Source: Symsagittifera roscoffensis (Eukaryota > Xenacoelomorpha > Acoela > Convolutidae). From it: a stretch of 64,000 nt of DNA. Location: contig NC_087063.1 of assembly GCF_963678635.1 (NCBI RefSeq), forward strand, positions 11,444,368 through 11,508,367, in the 5' to 3' direction. The notes beneath the pieces are model-generated. The model was given only the letters and a program-made list of their open reading frames with translations, did no database searches and was not told the origin of the DNA. The translations under genes and the position numbers were made by a program. Positions 22,301-29,004 of this stretch are shown piece after piece; positions within the stretch are counted from its first letter, which is position 1, and the number at the start of each line of letters is the position of its first letter.

Positions 22301-25183
22301 TCGCGAATCAACATGGCCAAGTTGAAACTGGAAGGACAACTCGACGTGGTCGAGTACAGTCGAATAACTGTGCCGGAATCGGTCCACATGGGAGATCCGG
22401 CAGGGGGTTATGTGGAGATGTTGAAAGCGAGGAACTCCGCGAGAGGGCACCTGATGGCTTGGAGCGAGAAGAGAGCCATGCAAGAATATTTGAAGGGGCT
22501 TACGGAGAACTCTAACTTCAATCGAAGAGAGTATGGCACAGTAATGTCATCAGAAGCGAACGAAATTGGATTGGAAAAACTGCTAGAAATTTCTTGGAGG
22601 GCGGCCCTCCAGAAATACTTCGATGAGACGATGAATGCACCTGCTACTGTGGCAGCATACCTGGCTCATCCTTGCGTGAGAACTGATCTGCAAGTACGAC
22701 TGGCTTGGTGCTTGATGGGCATCAAAAAGGCGGAGTATGAAGCCAGTAATGACTCGAAATCACGAGAACAGGAGCTAGAGTTAATGGAAGCTCTACGAGC
22801 ATTGATTTCGAAAGACGATTCAGCGATAGCATGGGCTAAGCGTAAGGATGCCCTTTGCTTTGTCAGGTTCGTGGTGGATCGCATCCCCACTCCTGTGTTG
22901 GGAGAATGTATAAAGATCATTCGGCAAAAAGGAGTTGATTGCGAAAGGAACTTCCCTAGGGCACTCCTAGAGCTATATCAGGACATGCCATTGACCGTGC
23001 CAAGCAAGGAGTCGAATGATATGGAAAGCTATCGCAAGTTGGAAGAGGTGAGAAGATACTCCAACAAAGAATTGAGAGTGAGCAGAGAGTTGATTGAAGC
23101 GGCCAGAGGACAAAAGGAGTTTGCAACACTAGGGAAACTGAAGTCGTTCCAATACGTGTCTGGCATACCAGGGATGGCGTATAATCCCTTCGTGAACGAA
23201 GAAGCCAGGGAAGCATACTTCGACTACGAGCAAGTCACAGTGCTCAACTTCTGGGTTGAACGGATTAAGGAAATTGGAATGTTGATGGTGGAACAACCCA
23301 AGCTTGGAATTTTTTTGGAAGAACGAGTAGTCGAGCCCTCGATTCCCGAGCTAAAAGGGCAAGTGAGTTTTGATTGTGGTTCTTGGGACGGTCCCTTGAA
23401 AACCAGTCTAGTAGTGATGTGGGAACTCATGAAGCCTTCCTGGTGTCCCCATCCTAACGCAGGCTTAATCTGGGACATGACCGCGGATGTCATGTTAGAA
23501 CGGGATGATGATGCGAGTTTACATGATCTGGCCATGATACATCACCTGCTGGCCATGAGATTGACGAAGAGGAAGAGCAATCCGTCCACTGAGCTGTCCG
23601 AGGAAGGTACATCGAGTAATTGGTTGAAGCAAGGCACATGCTTGGCTCAACACAGTGGGATGGAAGGACATGTTTGTAACATGGGACACTGCCTGATTAC
23701 GCTGAGCGAGCAGCATCGACAACTGGCACGATTGTACGGGAGATTGAGCATGTCAGATAAGGGTGCCATGGAGTTGGTCGCAGACTGCCATGGGGTGACG
23801 GACGTAAACCTGATCACAGCCTTGGGATTTTGTAGCATGACGAGTTCGATAGAATCGCTCGAGCGCTTGGAGCGTGCCCATGAGCTAGTGACGTCCCTCA
23901 GCGTGGAAATATTCCCTGGAGCATTACAGACAGAGCAAAAGATTGGAGGCTGGCGAGAAGCCCTGGAGAATGAAATGAATCTGAAGGATAGTGAAGCCTA
24001 TCACAGACCTACTGGTTCAAAATATATGGTGGGTTCAAGCTCCGCGCCATACTGTAATAGCAAGTATCCTACGCACATGGTAGTGATGGATGCGAGGACG
24101 CAACAAGTGTTGGTTGACCAACTTTTCTCTGTGCCAAAGTGCGTGAGGTTGGCCAGAATGTCAGAAAGGTCATATGACTTGTTGGCAAAGATCTTTCGGG
24201 CAGTCCCGAAGAGATCCGAAGGCGAGTTGCAAGACGTTGTGGGTGAAGAGTTCATGAGACTGAACGAAGGCAACGTGAGTGAGTTCCAGAAGCAGAAAGC
24301 GAGTGGAGCGTTACCCACTGAATTCCCCACCATAGAAGAGAAAGACGACTTACATAGAATTCTGATGGAAGTGGAACCGTTGCTGGGAGCCTCAGGGTAT
24401 CGGACCCGAAGGAACATAGTGAGGACCCATGGGGAGTATCCTTGCCACTGCTTGGCGCAGACGTTGTGGTACCCCAAACGCGGGAATCTGATCCTAGTAT
24501 GGGACGTGGAGGAGTTGTACTCCACGGGGTTGCCCGATCAGAATCAACAAGTGTCAATCGTGGTGGTTAGCGCCATGCTAGCAGTGAGATGGTTGGAGGC
24601 TAACGCAGACACAAGTGAGCAGGAGACGGCCGTGCCGACTCCTGAACAGCTGAGCAATGTAAAAATGAGTCGTGAGTTGGATCTTTTCAGAACCACCTGC
24701 AAGGTTCTGAGAATACCAAAAGCCATTGAAAGAATATGGTCAAGGCAAAGATTGATGCCTTGGTTCCGTGCAGTGATGACATCTTGGATGTATGAACGCG
24801 CGAAGCGTCACATGTCAAGGAACACGGAAGCCTATCAATCTTTCCAGCTAGACATAGGACCAGGAGCCTATAAGAGAGCTTTCCTGACGCATAGAAACGC
24901 GGTCACCACGGCGGTGAAGCGAGTAGCTGGAGCGCCTTGTGTCACTGAAGATGAGAAGAAAGAGGTCTTAAGAGCTGACCTAGAACGAAACGTGAGCCTA
25001 TGTCTTCACAACAGCTTTTGCAGGAACCGGGAGCAGAAGGTGAATGAGGACTTGCTACCTTGTTGCAAACCGAGGCTGTTGGAACAGGAGGGTTGGGGCA
25101 CGGCCCGCAACTCTCTGGACATGTTAGAGAAAGTTCTGGAAGACAGTGACGCTGAACACCAGGATGGAGAAATGATGGAATGA
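16316..25183 (+). CDS. Second giant ORF with SGNH-hydrolase domains, function unknown
   Basis: This is an uninterrupted frame of about 2955 codons; I chose the first ATG (16316) over the TTG at 16229. Visible parts: a coiled coil at about residues 155-220; an SGNH/GDSL hydrolase domain at about 395-565 with GDS (402-404), GTNN (451-454) and DGVH (547-550), matching blocks I, III and V; and a second region at about 865-1050 that looks like a degenerate copy (VVAGSDY at 875, VVAGSNDH at 925) lacking an obvious Ser and His. An acidic stretch (about 1685-1740), a basic NLS-like stretch (about 1884-1920) and about 950 C-terminal residues with scattered Cys and His follow. I recognise nothing in the C-terminal part. 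No signal peptide or clear membrane anchor supports an envelope. Retention of the whole frame in a young element suggests it is used by the element. Confidence 0.8.
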   Translation: MGDTNELVEFLSASLGATLDEIYQRLIDCDFTREDPGLAMFVVALLNALGREGRGNRPTEVVLMLAFGESGTAERGRNRLMRWRRGEMSGHDLAREPGLGEQRDHRLGEMPLPVQPAQPLIAAKRQRDGPGPSHSVDSPTAAPPLKRVRVSEIEIQTSETIETLEKKERDQSELCAKLQEYRAIARERDEWKKKFEDLQVAYKEDEIKHLKELYMAKVSQASPEILASMRPSEGSNDTRPRTTAQELCASRGPEVLDLRASRGPEAPQQTRPSASNQRFTIPDPSDTYLAPQFQESFNQVARAAMDEINRGTERTLARIVPSQRRDHSSNSSERATRTIACSAPGGVFEKSRVVDIRKNLMVRHQFTQVPAEHPRACLNDMSWNPATNDQVIPPGSRHLIIGDSLVRDLNEIFVYGQTTILSFGGASVAQVIKMMEFQSEDHLDTLIIMLGTNNVSRAPVTPENKWEPLLACLLNELKEKYRPKLVILCTIPPNPLVGTIAADFMNGNVTRWNEMTRSLVRNNPGELRLLDLENMLRMTDHIALTKDGVHFNTQRGRHWINDVFQTQLREAEQESRATGSLARTNSTGGSRIRATVPESLANRLGPLATETVGAVTVAPSSNVRDRLGTAPPPRPQSIGSRLGRSVEQSNRNNSQTASRRNDSPATKNPASTAGPSASTVPAEGIESGSRLLWNRSDPSHWGQYKTDMSAKLNMNTLTCREDAMRMTGGESPTVSRLYRIPGVDWLLAEQEKFSSSTSLRHVDLDGLPHDNTFGPLNTRSLTDVRDRTRERTPPARKGKFQTENKPNNKHHKMYRQFAKPPGQTPGEYSRDYPRTTTVVGDDKRYGNLKAPIGDGLFAAYDPLDMKAAKYLVVAGSDYLYTPRSLFWPDVIFLTAPKLDWGQAIGMMISVRRVVSMEPQVIVVAGSNDHLQSRGLLSRLTDGSIPSNEVIGEAIMTLLSAMAEVEAAARQRFTMNVVKVIFVLSPGYAALPEPLQFVYTMVTTIAEGIFNVIIPALNRVVDPDNYYPSRSELPAVWADISNAIQGLRDCSTTRLVLDEVLGLELSNFARLLKLRPGVGDDHLLVQQVADDLWFRQMDHAENEQGRMIRKNMTSAEEDLMAMALRTKPHNNIWLYLSPRLCTLGEDAFEHAPAINKEIHAYLKNLLNARELAGGKMLKLMQDVNTMSLDKFQADVLATKAQYERSDVILGGMGVGWTPSFLSTCYPKASRNLIASFVKDIRKLSIGLVLALYVTFGHENFVKGPANLFTQALADLRLDGLLTLIAMTYGRLGDLLVLLRYPEQLQGPSREFNAQLETASLKKMKDWRTLLLQYLLQQNRSVTGEDKVATNAGECKQYCGMPLLTDLAVMMRIDPLALVHGLREFVTVVYGPVMSFAFPDVQVKAYRNSVLYVNLVSVVDCSVLNWVEQSELRKLASDDRLFGRIAEPGWVLMDFNNHFKCRMGREDLSHIQFNPKLWNLRPVVNDTGEAVGVPQLPGAYAHAKENQQTWLPGSRPLPDQCHRYPPIRRMLLGVTSPIIAPRIGAARDAEKRMLKWSGGMEPRFISWNVAAAHTFDFSFPDAWSRKKIKALPSRRPEVSAETWNEVYSPADDLSRLKWSGEAKVVMLEVARESRGGSYITIEDLVPHGEELVEFLVDDELFYHAGDMAVPARPDSGTDARQGPSGPRLKPDADDDELMDQDGNDDGTGSKTEKPGETDLGALERDLLEYRFSEDDDGEVDGSLLLMAPSSFMSPTKEASADLSPMDPISQARECRSRDPQKLLYESPRRRKIEESMKISFLSTLPEEEWERYQMELEGKTGAIWSRVNFMEKSWDVIRRYGTQSIMKVGLNQPIMREVLEKIVSSMESDVLTESVTEDSADDQHVAKKLPVRRARKGLKRLKGKTGSRAMNPRVVKSRANAVVTSLTSAGRSGESGQGDSTTLTGGEKENLIPPMLLAGLTVTATRSKKTARTLADTKLEMEVISQCGSGGLEDYRPSRINMAKLKLEGQLDVVEYSRITVPESVHMGDPAGGYVEMLKARNSARGHLMAWSEKRAMQEYLKGLTENSNFNRREYGTVMSSEANEIGLEKLLEISWRAALQKYFDETMNAPATVAAYLAHPCVRTDLQVRLAWCLMGIKKAEYEASNDSKSREQELELMEALRALISKDDSAIAWAKRKDALCFVRFVVDRIPTPVLGECIKIIRQKGVDCERNFPRALLELYQDMPLTVPSKESNDMESYRKLEEVRRYSNKELRVSRELIEAARGQKEFATLGKLKSFQYVSGIPGMAYNPFVNEEAREAYFDYEQVTVLNFWVERIKEIGMLMVEQPKLGIFLEERVVEPSIPELKGQVSFDCGSWDGPLKTSLVVMWELMKPSWCPHPNAGLIWDMTADVMLERDDDASLHDLAMIHHLLAMRLTKRKSNPSTELSEEGTSSNWLKQGTCLAQHSGMEGHVCNMGHCLITLSEQHRQLARLYGRLSMSDKGAMELVADCHGVTDVNLITALGFCSMTSSIESLERLERAHELVTSLSVEIFPGALQTEQKIGGWREALENEMNLKDSEAYHRPTGSKYMVGSSSAPYCNSKYPTHMVVMDARTQQVLVDQLFSVPKCVRLARMSERSYDLLAKIFRAVPKRSEGELQDVVGEEFMRLNEGNVSEFQKQKASGALPTEFPTIEEKDDLHRILMEVEPLLGASGYRTRRNIVRTHGEYPCHCLAQTLWYPKRGNLILVWDVEELYSTGLPDQNQQVSIVVVSAMLAVRWLEANADTSEQETAVPTPEQLSNVKMSRELDLFRTTCKVLRIPKAIERIWSRQRLMPWFRAVMTSWMYERAKRHMSRNTEAYQSFQLDIGPGAYKRAFLTHRNAVTTAVKRVAGAPCVTEDEKKEVLRADLERNVSLCLHNSFCRNREQKVNEDLLPCCKPRLLEQEGWGTARNSLDMLEKVLEDSDAEHQDGEMME

Positions 25184-25929
25184 AGATGACCGAAGAAGAG
25201 AAGAGAAGGGAAAAAAAACTTGATTGTCTTTGTGTGCAAAAACTTGAACAAATCAACCAAGTTTTGATTATTGAACTTGTTAAACTTTTTGTTTTGATCT
25301 AGTTTGGTCAGACCAAACTTTGAAAATGTTGCAATTGTTAAAATTGTTGAAATTGTTGATTTTAGTTACTACTATCTATGTATGTATATAAGGAACATAG
25401 GTGAGTATATTTACCTATTTATTCACGACTGAAGTTTTTAACCTGTGTAAGACACAACTTCACTGTGTGGCGACATGGTAAGTTTGAGTAAATTCACTCG
25501 AGAAGGGTGGGTAACTCAATAACTTTCCTAGCCACAGAGTTTCTTAGTTTTAATATTGAAAGGACCGCATAAATGACTGATTATACTTTGTGAGTAGTGT
25601 TAAGTTAATTTTAACGGGTGCGTGGCCGTGCCACGTCCCACTTTTTAATCAGAAGCGAAAAGAAGTTTTATGGCAAGATGACGTAAGTAGTCAGAAAAGA
25701 AAATTTATCTAGGACACTCCTCATGGTGCAAATTTTGTGAAAAAGTTGAAAGGCAGTGAGATGCAGTACGATGCCATTTGTGAACACGTAGTGAGTTGAG
25801 GTGGAGTAGATAAATTTCAATTTCTTATGCAATTTGTAAGATTGGTTACAGAAAACTGGATAACTACTTGACGATAACCCGGTGTTATGCGATCAATAGG
25901 GACATTGATGGAGACTTGTCCGGGGAGTA
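25184..25929 (+). other. 3' untranslated region of the giant retroelement
   Basis: No gene is seen. It opens with a purine tract (25191-25218), contains a TATATAAG stretch (25386-25393) and a small stem TGAAGTT/AACTTCA (25430-25465), and ends with the putative polypurine tract next to the 3' LTR. Confidence 0.5.
25917..25929 (+). promoter_or_regulatory. Putative 3' polypurine tract
   Basis: TGTCCGGGGAGTA lies immediately before the TG of the 3' LTR, which is where plus-strand DNA synthesis is primed in LTR elements. The purine run itself is short (GGGGAG). The same 11-mer TGTCCGGGGAG recurs at 12585, 12669, 12711, 12753 and 15217 inside pol. Confidence 0.5.
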
Positions 25930-26814
25930 TGTGCCATTCTGCCAGATGACACAGCACAACCTTCCGGCGACATAAAAAAGAGTGACTAAAGGCCTTATGA
26001 ACAAAAAAGTGTTGCGACGGAGGGTCAGAATGTTCTAGAATTTTTATTTTTAAAATTTCGATTGGAAGAAGAACATTTCTGAGAAATAGAGAAAAGACGG
26101 CCATTTTGAATAAAAATACGAAAATCAGAACCACGATAGAGATTGTGAAGAACAGTTGTATCAGAGACAGAAAAATCACGGAGCCTCTTATCGTGGCAAT
26201 AACACACGATAAGAACCTTAGCGACGGATATTTGTGGAGAAGGAGGCTTCAGTGGGGGGAAGAGAAATACCACGGAACCCTCCCGGGACACGAAGTATAG
26301 GAGATAAGAGTGTTATCTCAAGAAAATCACGGGAGCGGAGGCTTGGTCCCCCAAAGACTGTTATATGTGAAGGGACTGGGTAAACTAGCTTCAACAGTTG
26401 CTGTAATGTCCTAGATCTTAATTAACACCGATATTATTTCAATATTTCAGAGCATGAGTAGATAGAAAAAGGAAAGGGTCAATCCATCTCCAATGGATTT
26501 AATATAAAACTGTCACACAAAAACTTATAAAAATAGGTTGTTCGAGCCGTGTTTTTAATGACAATCACGTAGTCTGAGGATCCGAGACTCAGCTATGTGG
26601 TTGTGTTCGCATGTAAACGAAAGCTGATCAAAAGTCGTTTGACTGATGGCCTAAAAATGGTAACTTTTTACTTTGCCCTAGACAGACCAGAAAATCAACT
26701 GGCAAGGTCGAGACGGTGAAAAACGAGTAGAATTAAGGTAACTGACGCCTGCCAGTCGTTAATAGGTACTTTTTCTACGCTCCGTCGCTGTGTGATATTT
26801 GGGCGAATGTTACA
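25930..26814 (+). repeat. 3' LTR of the giant retroelement
   Basis: This repeat is the same length (885 bp) as the 5' LTR and differs from it at about five sites (corresponding to 2529, 2608, 2709, 2773 and 2941). It ends in GTTACA, followed by flank GTTCTATATT. Confidence 0.85.
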
Positions 26815-27655
26815 GTTCTATATTAAATCCATTGGAGATGGATTGACCCTTTCCTCTTTCTAGCTACTCATATTCTAAAATATCAAGTTACACCGGTGTT
26901 AAATTAAAGTTTCACGACATCCAAGTAGCTATACAGTCAGTTTTATACAGTCCCTTCACATAAACAGTCTTTGGGGGACCAAGCCTCCGCTCCCGTAATA
27001 TTCCAGCGATAACGCTCTTATCTCTCCCAATTTGCGTCCCGGGAGGGTTCCGTGGAATACTCCTTCCCCACTGAAGCTTCCTTCTCCACTAATATCCACT
27101 GATAAGGGTCTTATCGTGCGTTGCTGCCACGATAAGAGGCTTCGTATTTTCCGTCTCTTGCACGACTGTTTTTCACAATATCTGTCGTTGTTCTGATTTT
27201 CGTCACTTTTTGGCTCAAAATGGCCGTTTTTCGTATTTCTGAGAAATACCAACTTGAAAATCGAAATTTTACAAATAAATATTCCAGAATATTCCGACCC
27301 TCCTTTCAAGCACTTTTTTGCTGTTAAGGCCTTTTCTCTCTGATTCGTGCTTCGTCGGAAGGTTGCGCTGTGCCATCTGGCCGAATGGCACATAGCCCTG
27401 TTTTTAGGAGTGACCTCGTGGTCTGGGGATACTGAGACCCAGCCATGAGCTCACTATTACTGCATGTAATTAAGTTAATTTTGACCGAAGCCGAAAGCAG
27501 TAACGTTTTTTGTCGACCCGATGTTAGAAAGACCACCGAAAGTACTGGCTTGGTAGAGACGGTGAAAAGCATGTAAAGCTCTGTTTAGACGTTAGCCAGT
27601 CGTCTTAGGACTTAGTTTTATTTTCCGTCGATATGTATCTTCCGGGCGAATGTTA
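26815..27655 (-). repeat. Older, diverged LTR fragments
   Basis: Bases 26815-27390 are a reverse-complement copy of the first two thirds of the LTR, roughly 75-80% identical apart from the first 45 bases, which match almost perfectly. Bases 27390-27655 are a diverged copy of the last third in + orientation, ending GCGAATGTTACA. The young element joins 2343 to 26815 exactly where these would be continuous in a minus-strand LTR, so it appears to have inserted into one. Confidence 0.65.
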
Positions 27656-27699
27656 CACTCTTATAATAAAAATTCGTATTCCAACTGCATTTTGATATA

Positions 27700-28168
27700 A
27701 TGTGGACCAATATCACAGTAGTTGGGTTCTATGAGGGTACTCTCAGCTATTCTGAGTTGCCAATTTTGCTTCTCAGTTTGCCCTCAGTTTTCGAGATGTG
27801 ACTTTTTTAGGTCATTTTTTTAAACGATTACTATTTTCGTGGAGTTTGAAGTTCTGATCTCATAGTGAAGCTATGTCAGGGTACTTCCAGGGGTTCCAGG
27901 TTTTGCTTCCAAATTTCACATCTGAAATCTCTGTAGTTTCCGAGATGTGACATTTTTTGAGATTTTTTTAAAAACATTTTCAGAAAATTTAAATTTACAA
28001 TTTTTCTTCGAAATATGAAATTCCTAACCCTGTAGTTGAGTGTTGTTATAGTACTCTCAGGGGTTTCGAGTCTTATCTCCAAGTATTACTGCGCAAAATT
28101 TTTGTAGTTTTCCAAATTTTTAAACAAATAAACTTGTAGTTTCTCAATTTTTGAAATTTCCAGCGCTG
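27700..28168 (+). repeat. Dispersed repeat of about 165 bp, three diverged units
   Basis: Units share a core of the form CTGTAGTTGGGT...CTGTCAGGGTACTCTCAGGGGTTG...TTGCCTCCAA and a later TTTCGAGATGTGAC. Here they start near 27717, 27865 and 28028; a fourth is interrupted by the LINE at 28174. The same family recurs at 31953, 40440-41430 and 43850-44130. Confidence 0.6.
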
Positions 28169-28218
28169 TAATTAGCCTAATTGTTGTGATAAACTTATTA
28201 AATAGTTTCCGGTTTGAT

Positions 28219-29004
28219 ATGTCTCAAGCAAAAGCTACTAGATGTGGACCATGCAACAAAACAGTGAAGGACAACGACTCAACTGCTATAGGATGTGAAA
28301 AGTGCAGCGCGTGGTTCCATGGGCAATGTGTTGGATTGTCTCCTGATGATGTAGCTACAATGGGCAAAATTCGAGGATGCTTCTGGCTGTGCTCTGGCTG
28401 CCTTGAGGGGAACATCTTCACATCCCAAGCTAAGTTTGAACTGATTATTCAAAGACAAGAAAGCTTAATCGAAATTACAAAAAGCATTAAAGAAACTGTT
28501 GAAAATGTTGATCCAACCAAGACAACATCATCGAATGTACCGGTTAATAGTCGTATTAATAACAGTCACCGGGCCAACACATGTGAAAACGAGATAATCA
28601 TCGACGGGGTCTGCGAAGACAACGGACAGTTTACATCCAATATAGAGGCCGAAGAAGCCAAAGTGGCCGAAATTTTTGATCATATAGGCGAAGAAAATCT
28701 CAGTATCTGCCAAATGTATAGACTTGGTAAAGCTAATCCCCAACAACGAAGACCGCGTCCTTTACTTGTTCGTCTGTCATCCGAATGGAATGCTAGAAAA
28801 TGCCTGGCAAAATCTTACAAACTGAAGAATTTCAAAGAAAAGATTTTCATATCGAAGTCCCTGAACCAAGAAGAACAGATTCTGAAACGTAAAATCTTCA
28901 AGAAACGGTACGACATGATTAACAATGAAAAAGTTCCACGCGATGAGCTAAAAATTCGTGGTCTGACCCTCGAACGAAATGGTATCAAGATCAATCTTGA
29001 CTGA
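28219..29004 (+). CDS. LINE ORF1 with PHD-type zinc finger
   Basis: The frame is 261 codons from the first ATG. Residues about 9-60 form a PHD finger: Cys pairs, then CEKCSAWFHGQC, then the closing WLCSGC, giving the C4HC3 pattern. The rest is charged, with a short predicted helix (about 80-110) and a Lys/Arg-rich C-terminus suited to nucleic-acid binding; no catalytic motif is visible. It probably binds the element's RNA, as ORF1 proteins do. It ends at TGA 29002-29004, and ORF2 continues in the same frame with no start codon of its own. Confidence 0.75.
   Translation: MSQAKATRCGPCNKTVKDNDSTAIGCEKCSAWFHGQCVGLSPDDVATMGKIRGCFWLCSGCLEGNIFTSQAKFELIIQRQESLIEITKSIKETVENVDPTKTTSSNVPVNSRINNSHRANTCENEIIIDGVCEDNGQFTSNIEAEEAKVAEIFDHIGEENLSICQMYRLGKANPQQRRPRPLLVRLSSEWNARKCLAKSYKLKNFKEKIFISKSLNQEEQILKRKIFKKRYDMINNEKVPRDELKIRGLTLERNGIKINLD

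Larger units (their letters stand above)
2344..26814 (+). mobile_element. Giant Ty3/Gypsy-type LTR retroelement, about 24.5 kb
   Basis: The element is bounded by two directly repeated 885-bp LTRs that begin TGTGCC and end GTTACA. By eye I count five mismatches between them (about 99.4% identical), indicating recent insertion. In order it holds the 5' LTR, a putative primer binding site (3241), a 3.1-kb leader, gag-protease-RT-RNaseH-integrase (6363-15835), a 480-bp gap, a second giant ORF (16316-25183), a 746-bp tail and the 3' LTR. Its ORFs are clearly more GC-rich than the host genes' introns. The flanks read acagtt on the left (ending 2343) and acagtt on the right (26812-26817). The aca overlaps the LTR end, so the target duplication is 3 to 6 bases and cannot be fixed exactly. 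It seems to have inserted into an older minus-strand LTR of its own family. Confidence 0.85.

Noticed and set aside
16316-25183. Envelope glycoprotein in the position of env
   Set aside because: There is no signal peptide, no membrane anchor, no furin-like site and no plausible ectodomain; SGNH motifs are found instead.
25191-25218. Purine tract as the 3' polypurine tract, with an LTR starting at about 25219
   Set aside because: No matching sequence exists near the 5' end. The verified LTR pair puts the 3' LTR at 25930.
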